This document shows, piece by piece, positions 12,663 through 26,300 of a stretch of DNA of 64,000 nt (position 1 is its first letter; the number at the start of each line of letters is the position of its first letter). The DNA lies in contig VWZW01001293.1 in NCBI GenBank assembly GCA_013397115.1, forward strand, positions 248,001 to 312,000, in the 5' to 3' direction. Origin of the DNA: Edolisoma coerulescens. Lineage: Eukaryota; Chordata; Aves; Passeriformes; Campephagidae. A program made the translations under genes and the position numbers. The notes beneath the pieces were generated by a model. That model did not search any database. It had not been told where the DNA came from and saw nothing but the letters and a program-made list of their open reading frames with translations.

Positions 12663-13659
12663 TTGCATGTCTGGAAGGCTGGGCCCAGAGAGTGGTGGGG
12701 AATGGAATCAAATCCAGATGGTGACCAGTCACAAGTGGTGTCTCCAGGGCTCAGTACTGGGGCCAGTCCTGTTTAATATCCTTATTGGTGGTCTGGACAA
12801 GGGGATTGAGTGCACATCGAATCAGTTCATGGACAGCACCCAGCTGGATCTGCTGGAGGGCAGGAAGGCTCTGCAGAGGGATCAGGACAGGCTGGATCCA
12901 TGGGCCCAGGCCAGTGGTCTGAGGGTCAGCAAGGCCAAGGGCCCGGTCCTGCCTTGGGTCACACCAACCCCCTGCAGCTCCAGGCTGGGGCAGAGGGGCT
13001 GGAAAGCTGGGAAAGGCCCTGGGGGTGTGGGGACAGCGGCTGGACATGAGCCCAGCTGTGCCCAGGGGGGCAAGAGGCCAATGGCACCTGGGCTGTGCCA
13101 GCCATGGGGTGGCAGCAGGGCCAGGGCAGTGACTGTCCCCTGTGCTGGGCACTGCTGGGCCACACCTCAGATCCTGGGGCAGTTCTGGGCCCCTCAGGAC
13201 AAGATGGACATTGAGGGGCTGGAGCGTGTCCAGAGAAGGGAACCGAGCTGGGGAAGGGGCTGGAGCACCAGGAGGGGCTGAGGGAGCTGGGAAAGGGGCT
13301 CAGCCTGGAGCAAAGGAGGCTCAGGGGGGACCTTGTGGCTCTGCAGAACTCCCTGACAGGAGGGGGCAGCCAGGGGGGTCGGGCTCTGCTCCCAGGGAAC
13401 AGGGACAGGATGAGAGGGAACGGCCTCAAGTTGTGCCAGGGGAGGTTCAGGTTGGACATCAGGAGGGAAAAGTTTTGCACTGAAAGGGTGCTCAAGCATT
13501 GGAAGGGGCTGCCCAGGGAAGTGTTGGAGTCCCCATCCCTGGAAAGATTCAAAAGCCGTGCAGATGTGGCACTTGGGGATGTGGTTTAGTGGTGGGTGAA
13601 CAGTTGGACTCAATGATCTTAGAGGGCTTTTCCAATCTAAATGATTCTATGACTCTATA
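12663..13659 (+). mobile_element. CR1 LINE, 5'-truncated, with reverse-transcriptase remnant
   Basis: The + strand frame from 12643 contains the CR1 reverse-transcriptase segment GSVLGPVLFNILIGGLDKGI. This is followed by a degraded catalytic box (FMDST where active copies have FADDT), LLEGRKALQRD, then after an altered stretch FWAPQDKMDIEGLERVQRRE. The last coding part (13442-13589) contains FRLDIRREKF and GLPREVLESPSLERFKSRAD, the CR1 ORF2 C-terminus. The element ends in the avian CR1 3' UTR with ATGATTCTATGACTCTATA. It is truncated at its 5' end, frameshifted, and has lost the catalytic Asp pair. It is inactive. Confidence 0.95.
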
Positions 13660-14222
13660 CTGGAGTTTGTAAGAGAGACTGTTCAGGTTCCAATACCTGT
13701 CCTTGTTTCCCCAGAGCTGTACCAGCTGTTCTAATAAATGAAGCTTCTTATATTTATAAACTTGTCTCAGTAATTTAACTACTGTGTTCTTGATTTAATA
13801 CTCCTTAAATATTGGTAATTTTTATATTTTTTAGCACATATCCACTAATACCTAGAGACTGAAAGCTTCTTTTTCACTCCAGTTGAAATAGGATTGTACT
13901 TATCTAATACTAATAATATCTAATAAAGGGAAAATAGAATTAGATGTAATTTAAGCAATTTTTAGTACTTCAGATCTTTTTTCTTATATTTTGATGATTA
14001 ACAGAAAAAATGAAAATTGTTTTTAACTTCTTTTTCTTTGTACACATTAAAATATATATTCAGATTTTTTTAAAGCAGCTAGTGATGAAATAGTAACTGA
14101 TAAAAAAACCCCTTCAGTTTGTTTGTTTTCTTCTTAGCACTAATTTTGATCTTTGCATGCCTTTACTCATGTTCCCTTCCCCCCTATGTTTTTTACCAGT
14201 TTACCAGGAGTGACTAAAGACA

Positions 14223-14301
14223 ATGGATCCAGACTTCTTAAATGCATTTACACAGCCTTCTACACTTGATCAATTCCTAACTGAGGATGTCATTGCTAAA
14301 G
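14223..14301 (+). CDS. PARVG: PARVG coding exon 1
   Basis: It encodes residues 1-26, starting MDPDFLNAF, plus the first base of Gly27. Human gamma-parvin starts similarly with MEPEF. The start codon context is ACAATGG, with A at -3 and G at +4. The donor AAAG/GTTTGT is moderate. Two tandem acceptors (after 14199 and 14207) lie just upstream, so the transcript probably has at least one noncoding exon 5'. Intron 1 (14302-14805) holds nothing recognisable. Confidence 0.9.
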
Positions 14302-17300
14302 GTTTGTGCTTTAGGAACCAGGACAGAAAAAAGTCCAAAGAACCACCTGAAGGGCCAAAGAGAAAATGTGCTGTACAAATGAATTGTGTGGTTTTTAGCA
14401 GTGATCCCATGGTTGTATCAGAAATGAGTAAGCTCTGTGCATGTAATTTGGCTGCTGACTCTTTGGGGGCAGATCATGAAGGAGCAACACAAAGTCCAGC
14501 TGGTTCTTTAACTGAAATTTAAGTTTCACTTGTGTGGAACGACCAAGTGTGTTTTCCTCTTTCCAAAATTGTCTGCCTAAATCTTACTGATTTGAATTAC
14601 ACTGAAGCATAATTTCCAACAGCAGCCTTAATAGTCTGCTATACCATTTTGTTGCTCATAAGGAATTAGTTAAACTAAAAAATGAATGTTTCTACATATG
14701 GCAATTAGCCATATTGAGAATATCAAACTGATAGCAGATTTAGCTACAAACTTGCTTTAGTCATGTCTGATAATTGTGATGGATCTTATTTGCTTCCTTC
14801 CATAGGTGAGAAGAGGAAACTCATAAAACCAACCTCAAGCAACAACTCCAAATTGGAAGAACTGAAACTGGTACCATTTCTTTTACTGTATAGTTTAACC
14901 CTCACTTCGAGTTGTTTTAACCTGTTGTGTTAAAGGAAACAATGAACCTGGCTCTTTAACCTCTTTCAGCCCTCTAAATTGCCCAGCTCCCTGACCCCAC
15001 TCCCCCACTCTCTGCAGATGGGAACGAGCTCTGCTTTTGGTATTTGGGCTCCACACAAGTGAAGCAGAGCTTTTGTTTCAGCACAGTGTCAGGGTGGCTG
15101 GGGCCATACAGGGTCAAGCTTCCACTACAGTGACCACTGCTGGGTGTGGAGTGCGGACACAAACCTGAGTGGCTTCTGATGTGACACCTCTCCTAGCCTG
15201 GGCTGCGTGGCTGAGCCACACCAGAAGGACCCAGTTGCTCTTTCATTGTGATGATAACGTAGCAGCGATGAGAATCCAGCTGAAACACTGGGCTGGGACC
15301 ACAATCAGCCCCATGCCAGCATTTGCTGTGACTAAAGAGAGATGTGCAGACAGGTGCAGGTTTGCTGCACTGATCCCATGGTAACTTTTAGGATTGCTCT
15401 ACTGATTTGCAACAGCCTTCCCCAGCAGCTGGCTCAGCTGGCAAGGTTAGCAGAGAGCAGAGGGGAGTGGGATGATGTGTATGCAAGTCACCAGGAATTC
15501 AGGATGAAAGCTTTCAGGCCATTGTATGGTACATTGCCTGCTTGAGGTAACTTTGAAGGATGAATCCTATTCCACAGGCAAGTACTTAATTTCCATCTAA
15601 TTTTGGAAGTTTCACTGGTGTGTTCAATCACCGTGTTTCTCTAACGTCACAGTCCACGTACTGAAATTTCCTGGAAGAAAAGTGGCATGTGCCTTATGAG
15701 ACCAGCACTCCTTGCTTTGTGGAGGCGCTTTTTGTTATAAATTTTGTGAAAAGCAGCTTAAGATATATGCTGTTGTTTGTATTTTGTAACATTTATAAAC
15801 ATGTAGGTAGGTGTGTTTCTGTATTAGGTATTCGTGCATATTTGATCAAAAAGATTTGATTTTGTGTCAGGCTTTCACAATGTTATACAAAACGGAAAGT
15901 CTGAAAGGTGGTGCTGGAAAATGCAACTATGTTGTCTACAGAAAGACTGGATTTGTTATTTTGAGACAGCCAAAAATCAAGAGTTTTGCTCAGTTATGAA
16001 GATTTCTGTGAGCTTCAGTGCTTAATCCACTTCCTGTCAGAGATTCCTGAAACAATGGCCATCACTGTCTAATTCCTTTTCATTGGGTGATGAGGAGACG
16101 GAAATTGTGTCCTGAGGGAGGCAAAGTCCTCTGGGTGCCCATCAGTGCCCCTTGATTGCCTTCTTAATCTAAAGATTTGATGGCTTCTCTGGAGAAGCAA
16201 TTGGGATGGAGACGGGAACAGGGAGGAATCTTCAAGGGAAGAGAAGAAACTCACTTGGGAGAGTGTTTCACTGCATTTTCATTTTGAGGTGGCTTTGGAG
16301 AGCTGAGAAATACGAAATGGCTCCCTGTAGTCGCTATAAATATCCAGCTGCATGTAAAATAGAGGATGGTTACATTTGGAAGCCAGCAGCAAACTTCTCG
16401 AAGTATTCCCTTTCTACTCTCCCTGTTTACTCATTTTCAGACACGAGGCCCCCACAACTGGACAGGAAGCAGAACAGTGAGCTGCAGGCTGTGGATGTGG
16501 CTGTGTCGAGCTGGGAGAGCAAAGGAGGGATGTCATGGGTCTGCACTCAGCAGTACTTGCTGCTTTTCTGACTTCCCTCTGGTTGTACTCTTGTGTTTGG
16601 GGTGCTGCTCTACCCCTCGCACATCCAAAGTGTCACCAAGCATCAGCTGAAGAGCACAGCTTTCTGCTCTCGTCACTTCTTAGCAGAGGACGTGTATTAC
16701 AGCTCGACAGCTCCTCAGTTCAGGCCTTTTTATTTCTTGTGCAGTTTCAAGCATCTCAGAGACTTTTCTTTTCAAACCCTTATTACATTTTTGTTAATGT
16801 TGGCGAGCTTACAGGAATCTGCTATGCATTTTCTCCTCTGTTTACATCAAGAGAGAAGGATATTATCCACTCCAGACACTCACTCATAGCAATCCCAGCA
16901 ATACAAGCAATACCCTTCCCTCTTACAAAAGGGATGTCCATGCTGGCAGCCAGCTGGGGCTAGTGCTTTTCTGTTCTGCTTCACCAGGTCATCTTCTCTT
17001 TCTCTCACACATGTGAATAAAACACATGCTTGGAGAAGTGCTGAGGAGCTGCTTTGTTCTCCTGTCTAGGACCACATGTGGTTCTTCTCCCTTTGTAGCC
17101 AGACCTTGGCTTCCTGAGCAGCTTCCCCTTGCAAAGGCAGGAAGGATATTGGAAGGCCAGTGGGAGGACTGCCATGCAATAAAGTTCCAAGAAGGTATTT
17201 GGGGAATGAGTGGCACAATATTGCCGAAAGAAAAAGAAAACAAAAACAGGAGATGAGAGGGAGGAGGGCTAGTAGCGTGGATGAGTACAAGAAACTACCC

Positions 17301-20300
17301 ACAGAATGAGCAAAGCCTCTTTTCTTACAAGCTTCTGCCCGGCAGTTGAATTTGTGTGAATTCTGTGATGTGAGATGAAAGCAGGGGATGGGGAGTGTAC
17401 TGTGCAGCCCTTTCCCTGGTGGAAGTGGGAAGAGTGTCTCTCTCCCCAGCTATATAACAGGATTCCTTGGAATATAAGTAGCAAGTTGTTTATCTCACTT
17501 GAAAATTAGGACGAACTAACCCTTTAAAAAACAACCAAAAAGCACAAAGGAAGTGGAGGTTGAAAGCAAACCAAGACGTGAGATAGGGGACTGAAGAGAG
17601 AGGTGAAACAGAATACAGCACCGAATGCTGTACTGTCTAAACAACAGGAATATAATTGCTTTGTTTTCCTCTGCAGTTCTTGACCGAGTGGATTAACAGA
17701 ACTCTGAAAGAGGAACACATAGTAGTTAAAAGTCTGGAAGAAGACCTGTATGATGGGCTGGTACTTCATCATCTCCTGGGTGAGCTGCTCCTTGGAGTTT
17801 AGTTCTTGCAGACATCTCATGGAGGAACTTTCCAGTCAGAGAATAAACCTCAGTAACTGCAGTAGCAGGGACCTGCCATCTCTTCTCATGGCACTGGGGG
17901 CCAGCTGTGATAATCACAATTCTGAACAAATTCCCACTATTGTTTTACATGGTTATTTTACTTCTGAGAGCTTCTTATTACCTGCTAGTTGACATAACCG
18001 AAAGGTTAACTATGAAGTGTGAAATTCAATGCTTCTGAAAGGAAAGAAAGTTTCGTAAGCCAGGAGCACAAAGGTGGCTTGTGGTGCTACCAGAAACATT
18101 GGATGGAATCAGCACTGTAATATACATTTTCCTGCCTTTAAAAAAAAAAAAAAAANTAGAACTGGTAAAAATCCAAGAGGCTTTTGGCACTATGTGGTGC
18201 TGGTATTAAGATGTGACCTCCTGGAGCAGCCTGTTATCTATTTCTATTTCTCCATCTCTCCTGTCCCTACTACATTTTTCTTTCCCTTTTTGCTCTCTTT
18301 GGGGACATCTTTCAAATCTATCTCCTTTCCACCAAGGCTGAGAGCAGCAGCACAAGCAGGACTGGCTGATTTTCATAATTTACTTGCCTGAGCAATGAGC
18401 TGGGATTTCTTCTATATATGACTTGATATTGACTTTGTACACTATCTACAGGAAGGATTCACTCCTTGGATTTCTATAGAAGGAATGTAAAGTACTAGGG
18501 CTGGGGGATGATGCTACAAGGACTGACTTGAGTCCTCTCTCTTTTGTAGAGCTGTGAAATGGTATTGAACATTTAAAACAAGACTTTGTGTGCTTTGCTG
18601 TCATTTTATGTTTCTAATTACTTTCTTTTTCCCTACAACGATGTTAAAATACATCCTTCTGCTTCCTATGGACCCTCTGTAAAAGAAAACTTAGGATCTC
18701 TCAAGCTGGATGTTGACAAGATTGCATTAACAGAAAAAAAACAGCGACAGAAACTCACAGTGATTATGGAAGCTGTGGCCAAGTGTTTGCAACCGGAAGA
18801 AAGTCAGCTGAAATGGAGTGTGGAATGTAGGTGCAGAAGTGAAATTGAAGAAAATTATCCTTCACAGGCTTCCTGTGCTGTAAGGCTGCTGTGGGAAAAT
18901 GTGCTGCCAGAACAGTAATTAAACAACCTGTTTTCAATTACTAGTTGAATCGAAAGTGAGACAGAAATATCTGACCCCGCCTGGGTCTGCCTCCTTTAAG
19001 TGTGTGGCTTGTGGAGCACTTAAGAGCCCTCAGCATCCCTGTAACATGTCTCACTTTAAAGCTGTGCTATTGCTAAATTTTGGTGTTATATAAACCCCAC
19101 TCTGATGTCCCACCTGTGTTATGGCCCTCCGTGACTTTGGGGTTCTCTGCACAGAGAGAATTCATGATGTTGGAGAGAAGTTCACTTCTTTTGCACACTG
19201 AGCATTGTTTTCTTCCTTTCCACTCAATAGCTATCTTGGCAAAGGACTTACTGAGCACACTGCATCTCCTGGTTGCAATAGCAAAGCACTTCGAACCCAG
19301 CCTGGCTCTGCCTCCAAACGTTCAAGTGGAAACAATCACCATTGAGGTATTTGTGGTTTCCGTATGTGTTACAGGAGATCCTAGAGTCCTTTCACAATGA
19401 TAACCTGCTTAAAATTGGGAGAAATGTGTGTGCAGCTGTGAAAGAGACACTTGTGTTTTCTGTGAACCACACCTTTCAGTTTCTGATTTGGATTAGATTC
19501 AGTTTTCAGTTCGGATACTCTGCCTTTAAAAGGGGAGAAGCACTATGCTGTTTTTCTTCCTCAGTCAAACAAAGGAATGGTCCAAACTGAAAGCAGCTGT
19601 TGATCTCTGTAAAGAAGAAAATGATGAAATTCTGCTGTTACTATCTCTAAATGTTTTAAAATAGAAGCTTGGATTCATAAATCATAAAATTTTTTTAATG
19701 CTGAGGATTTCTTTCTTTAGGTGACAGGAATTTTTACTCCCCTTCCGTTGGGGTCACATTTTGGTATTTTTCTCTACAAGCAGATACCTGCATGCTTTCT
19801 TCCTCTATTTTGTTTCTTTAAGTACATTCTGAGACTGTAGGAGAATATTGAATATCCCACAATTTGGGATATAATTGCAAAAATTAGCACCACCAGTATG
19901 TAAACACAGCATGTTTTTCACTGCCTGAAAGAGAAGAGCAGCAAACACCAAGGACTTCCTCTGATGGGGAAGTAAGAGATTTCCTGTTGGAGACTGAAGA
20001 GAGCAGAAGGAAGCAGAAACCTCTCAAAGTACCTGTACTAATTTTACTGGAGTTATTGAATAAATGCCCTCTGATAGTCACTTAAGGCAGCAAACAGGTC
20101 ATGAAAGCCTCATTATTGTTTAGGAATTTTTTTTTGTGTGACAAACTCAACATTGTTGATTGTCCTTTCAACAGACCACCTCCAGAGGATTAAAGACATC
20201 AAATGCGGTGGAATATATCACAGAAAACAAGTAAGAGGGGATATATCTGTTTTTTACACTGTCAATCAGAAAAGAAATATTGTGGGTGTGTTCCCCCTTA

Positions 20301-23300
20301 CAAAAAGTAGCTGGGATCACGATGATGGAAAAGGTGTAAGCCCAGGTGTGCAAATGCATGTGAATTGTTTCTCTGGTTTCTTTCCTTTTTTTTCCCCTCT
20401 TCACATTTGGCATTATGGTGCAATATCTTTATTTATTCTATATAAAAACTTCTCTAAAGCAATATTTATGATTATTTCTGAAGCTTAGCATTTGTCATTG
20501 CCATGAAATTTCATAGGAAACATAGTAATAAAATTCCAGTGCTGTAAATTTACCTGTGCCAGACTAAATTGGAGATTTTCTAAAGCCACAAAGTTTTAAA
20601 TCTACTTTTAATTTGTTGCTGTTGTGTCTTTAAATAAAGAGAAAGGAGGCAGTTCTTTTCTTATTTTACTGTGAGAGAAATGTTTTAGCTTGCTGAATGT
20701 GTGAGGTACTGTCATTATTAAAGGAGTTATGCAGTACGATCCCATTTGTATACCAAAAAAATATGGACATCATTCTAAGAACTAGAAAGAGATTTTCCTA
20801 CTATAATTTTTTATATGCCAGAACATCTTCAAGCTCCAATATCATGAGCAGCTTATTGGAAGAGGATATTGAGGATTGTGCTTGTAAAATAAATGTTCAT
20901 TGGTGTGTGGGCCAGTTAAAATCTCATGTGCTTCCAAGACCCTACACAGATATGGAGTGTACTTAAAAATGTCTGTTGGAAAGTCACTCTGACATACAGT
21001 TAATGCCACTTTCAACTCTATCTCCTGCTTTACGAGATAGCAGATAAGCAAAGCTTATGAATAAGATCAGCTCTGCTGAATCATTTTTCTAATGCTTACT
21101 TTTTATTGCACTTCTAGAGAGAATATCGAAGCGCAGTCAAGTAAGTGCTGGCATTGCCAAGTTCAGTGTTTCATTTTGTGCTTTTATACACCATGTCCTG
21201 ATCCATTTTTACCTCATGATAAAATCAGTATGCTCCCACTAAAGTTAATGGAGATTCACGGATTTTTTTCCTGGTGTTTTTCTCCAAATGCCTTCTGTTA
21301 ATGCCTGTTCATAGCAACACAATAGAGCTTGGAAACTGGGTGGTCACTTTGCCTGTGGACTACAGGCAACAGATGGGAGGGGAGACAGGGCATGAAGGTA
21401 GGTTGATGACCCAAAAAAGAAACCTGGCTGGGGGCAAAAGGCAGCTTGGATTTGTGCATGGACCATGTTCACTGTCGGAACTATTTATAAAGGCTTCAGA
21501 ATTATGGTTCTCATTGCGACCAGTTTAATGTACTTTCCTTCCCACAGTTTGCAGGTGAAGTTTTGAAATCCACTGGTACTCGGTTGTGGATGGCAGCTCA
21601 GTCAAACCAACGTCCCCAGAGCTTTTACCCTTAGGGCTTTTGAGGGCTGGGAAACACTTGAGGTGAAAAATGTCCACGTGTGCAAAGTCTGCAGAAGGTC
21701 TGGGCACTGCTCAGGCTTCGGTGTGAGCTGCTCTTCCCTGCTGCAAAGGAGCATCCCCAGAGAGCTAAGGCAACCATTTGAATTCTCTACTGTGCCCTTT
21801 ATTTTGGCATTTTCATCCTTTGCAGAGGTGCAAACTATATCATTTAATATGTAGTTATCACTTATTCCACTGAGTGTTCTCTAGTGTGGGCTGGAATTGT
21901 GAAAAAAAACTCCAACACTCACCCCTTGCCCCAAACAAAAAAAAAAAGAGAAAGAAAAAAAAGAAAAAAAAAAAGAAGAGAAGAACCCCCAACCCATAAT
22001 TAGGGGTTTCTTTCAGTGAGCTGATTCTGCTGGGAGGCGAAATCTGCAATTCACTCTTCAAGATGCTCTCTCTCTATTTTTGACACAGCTTTCTTAGCAA
22101 AGAGAGAAATCCCCAAGCGTGGCTCCAGAAGAGGGCTCTCTGTGATTTGTTTGATGGGTTCACCTATTCCCTGACACTGCTCCTGCGGCAACCCCCAAAC
22201 AGGCAGAACAGAGAAAGCTGAGGAAACCCTTTCACAAAGGAGGCTTCTCTGTCACTGTCTTTTGGGAGGAATTTCCCTTAAGCCAAGCTGATTTTGCTTT
22301 TCTGCCCTGTAGAAACTGGTTCTCCATTTAATTGTGCTGCCAGAGCGCCTTTGGTTGCTCAGGGTGTTTCAAACACTTTGCTCGTGCTTGAGTCAGAGCT
22401 GTGTTGTGGCCGGGTGAGGAGATGGATCCTGCTTTTGCTGCACCTCGGCAGAAAGGGGAGGTGAGGGTGGCACTTGGATGGATCTCATTTCCTTGGAAGC
22501 CTTTAGACTCCTGCTGGTTCTCTGGCACAGCTCTGCTGGCACCAGCTCGTTACCCACTTTAAACTGGGTGCCAGAACTGGCCATTTTTGAGGTCTCTGAA
22601 TTTTCAGGAGAAGGGCAGTGTCTCCATATCTTGCTTGTGGTTTTGTGAAGGAAGGAGGAGGGTTTTGTCCTGCAAATTGGGTGTAACTGACATTTCTGTG
22701 TGGGGAGAGCGGTAAAACATACAGCTCTTCCCTGCTCCCTGTATTTTATCCCAGAGGTTCAGGGTTAAAAAAACCTAAGTGAAAAGAGATAAACCGTAGT
22801 GATGTGAAACTTGGCTGCTGCTCAGACTGGTGGCAGCTCTACAGGTGAAAATTACAGAGCTGAATGAAGTAAATTGTTTTCTCTGATGTGGTCAGTCTGA
22901 AGGGAAGCCTGTCATCCTATCCTCTGATAAATATAAAAGCAGCATCTTTCTCTGCCTCCCTGCTACTCTTTTCCTCCTTGGCTTGTAAGTTGCAAATACC
23001 TTTCTCCTTCTGGAGCCACATTAAAGCTCTGATCTATCAGTCATTCAAAATAAAAACAATTAATGTTGTTTTGATACAGAAGATGATGCCTTTGATGAAT
23101 TATTTAGCTGTGCTCCAGATAAACTGGATGCTGTAAAAAAGGTAATTTTCTTTTTTGGTAGACATCAAAATCTGTTAGGCCAAACTTAAATACTGAAAAA
23201 GTTATTTTTTTCTTTCCCCCTTTCTTCCCTTTCTTTTTTCTTTAGGCACTTTTGCAATTTGTCACCCAGCATGTTGGAAAATTAGGATTAAATGTGAAAG

Positions 23301-26300
23301 ATATCGAATCTCAGGTAGTGTGCTCCAAGCTGCATGTTCCCCGTGTTTTGTCAGCCATTTGGGTGTTTCCTCTCACCATTAGGAATTCTCCTTTTTATTA
23401 CAGTAATTTGAAATCTGGCAACATAATGATTTCTGGGTTTAGGTTAAGATATCAAACTTCAGTCTCTGAAGTTTCTGAAGCTAATAATTAATGCAAGAAC
23501 ACAGCCTTTGTATTGAGTTCTGCCCTTGTGATGCTACAGGGAGTAATTTTCAGAGTCTGCCCAACTCCTAAGGGTGCTCTCTTTGTCAGGATGGAAATGA
23601 AGGTGTCCTGAACATTAAAATGAAAGCAAAGTTGATTACTTAGTGATTGTTAATGCTGCATTTGCTTCATGGTATGAGGCCTTGTTTTCATCACATATCA
23701 AAGTCCCATCCTCTGAACGTAGAGCTTCTTTAGAGTATGAAATTGCAAGAGAAGTGCTCGATAGGCACCTCAGGATCACCTCCCTGGGCTCTGGTGAACG
23801 GGGTGCTCTTCTGGGTTTTCCTGGTGGGCAACTGTAAGAAGAGAAGGTTTTCAAGTGTCTTGTCATACATCACTAAGCACAATTTTCTTTTATTTATAGT
23901 TATGCATTTGTGCTCTCTGCAGTATTTTCATATTTGGAATAGTTTGTTTGAATAGCTGTCCTTTTACAAGGTTGTATTTTCTCAAGTATGAGTTTGGGAG
24001 CCTTATTTAACTAAATATGAAGTTCACTGTGGAAGAGGTTGAGGGAGCTGAGTCATTAGATTGTCTGCTTGCCCAAGTAACATTTAAATCCCTTTATTGC
24101 TAGAATGGCCTTTACTGGAATAGTTTACTAAAGCCAAATAATTTTCAGGTAATTCTTATCTAGTTTTCAGATGGAGTTATCTTACTTCTCTTAATTGGAC
24201 AACTGGAGGGTTACTTTCTGAATTTAAGGAATTTCTTCCTGACTCCGGCCAGCACCATGGAGATGGTAGGTTGTCATGTAATTATTTAGAGCTTGAGCCA
24301 TCAAACTGTGTGTTCTGCCTCTTGCTTCCACCGCTCCTGCTGCGTGTGAAGTCCCATGCCCACAGTGTCTGCAGGATGGGGTTTGGGACAATGCCAACAC
24401 AGGCACTTGGTGCTGTCAGAACACCTCGGAACAGGTCGGTGTCCTCTTCAAAATTAGCATCTCATGGGAGGCAAACACCTGTTACTTGCATTTGTTTGGC
24501 ATGGCCATGCTTCTGCGGCCTCCTGGTGAAATCCAGGGCTCTGTGTGCTGGGGAATGGGTGTGTTCTCTCCTGCCAGTCTGTCCTGCAAGCAAGGATTTG
24601 AAGAGGATGACACCTCTTGTGTAGCAGAACTGGATCCCTGTGGGTTTCTTTATGCTGCCCTAAAAATATACCTTAATCAAGACTTGGCCAGAACATTTTG
24701 AAGGCCCCTTCTGTGTTTGGGAAGCTCTTGAGAGTTTACATCCTTTCCTCCCCCGAGGCTGGGGGCTGTAACACACTCAGCCAGACCTGCTTGGCACCTT
24801 TTTCCACCTCTACCAGGCAGATTTCATCTGTGCTTTAAAAGTAAAAGCTGTCACCAGCAGAAGGAAGTGTGTGCTGGGCTGCCTCCTCCACAGGTCCGGA
24901 ATGTTGATATATTTTGAGATATTTGAGGTATTTTCAGATTGTCTCTGGTGTGGGTAGGCTTTTTTCATTTGGGTCACTGAATAGCTCTGAAAATCTTGAA
25001 ACTGTAGCTATTTTTCCTGATTTATGCTCAAATCTCTGGAAGTGAAATGTGTCAGATCTTTTTTGCTTGAGAGCTGCCAGAGAAGAAAATCTCTCCTCTG
25101 GCATGGTTTGCATTACAGCTTCCCCACACAGATGAAGCTTTCATCTTATTCCCAACCTTAGCACAGTTAATGCCCCTGGGCAATATTTATTTGTAGTGAA
25201 AATTCTCAGAGGTCCTATATTAACAAATAAATATTCCCACAGAGCTTTTCATCAGAAAGTTTAAAAGCACAATTGTTTGAGACCTAGGTTCAAATGTTGT
25301 CAAAATTTCATTGCTGTCAGTTGGTAACTGTTTAAAGTATTAGGAAAAAACAGATTTTTTTTTTTAAATCTAAGAACAGGGAAAATACATTTTGAAGGGT
25401 TGAATCAGACATAATCAAAGCATTTCCATAGAGTTGTTTTTCTTCCCTTTCTCTTCCACTCAGTTTTTAAAATTGTTTGGTCTGTTCCCATTGAGTTGGA
25501 CAGAAAATTTTACCATTTCCATTAGCTTTCTTCAGAGGAAGCCACTGAATATTTTCTTACTTAAAATTTCATAAATAACCGTTTTCTTTTTGGTTCAGCC
25601 TCACAGATTTCTTTTTGGAAATGAGATAGCCCTAAAATTCCAGTACAAATCAAAGCTCAGACTTCCTAGTTCTCACCCTGCCTGTCACTGGCATCAGAGA
25701 GGAATACAATGGGGTTGGGTACTGCTCCAGTACAATTCTTTACACTGCAATAATTTTATTTTAGCAAAGTTACTCCCAAGGACTGGACCTACTGTTGAAC
25801 AGTTTTCCAGAGTGGTATTTACCATTTGTTTCTCCTCTGATGCTCATTACAGGATGAAAAGTGGGATGACACTACAACTAAAAATATCAATGGACCATAG
25901 TTCAGCTGTCATTTGTACACAAAACATGTCTTGAAATTCCCCTGTGCTTTCTAACTCCCTGTCATTTTAGACATTAATTGGTGCAGTAAAGTATAGAGAT
26001 GTAACCTTTGCTGGGATTTAAAAGATCTCATTTGTTGTTAGAACGGTGACAACCACATGCACTGTTGGGATCAGTGCGGTGCATCCACCTCACGGTTCCT
26101 TCTAACCAAAACCATTCCATGACTGAAATTCCGGAGGTGATCAGTTTTGAGGTGCAACAAGACAACACTGCACGTGGGTGGGTTTGCTGCAGGTTTTTTT
26201 GGGGTGTTCATTGCCAAAAAAAAGGCATTTACTATAACTGTAAAGAAGAGCAGCTCTGGGTGCTCATGAGTGTAGAAAGGTGTGTGTATTCTGTGACAAA

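Larger units (their letters stand above)
4251..14199. other. PARVB-PARVG spacer, probably including PARVG 5' noncoding exon(s)
   Basis: This is about 10 kb without recognisable coding sequence. It contains a poly-T run (7264-7283), an old CR1-like relic (about 10440-10840), a TATA-like site (11923-11930) and a CR1 fragment (12663-13659). Because the PARVG ATG exon has splice acceptors just upstream, a noncoding first exon and promoter of PARVG probably lie in this spacer. I could not place them with confidence. Confidence 0.7.

Noticed and set aside
12959..13552. 197-codon minus-strand frame, Pro/Ser-rich
   Set aside because: It is the antisense of the CR1 element; GC-rich LINE sequence gives long chance frames.
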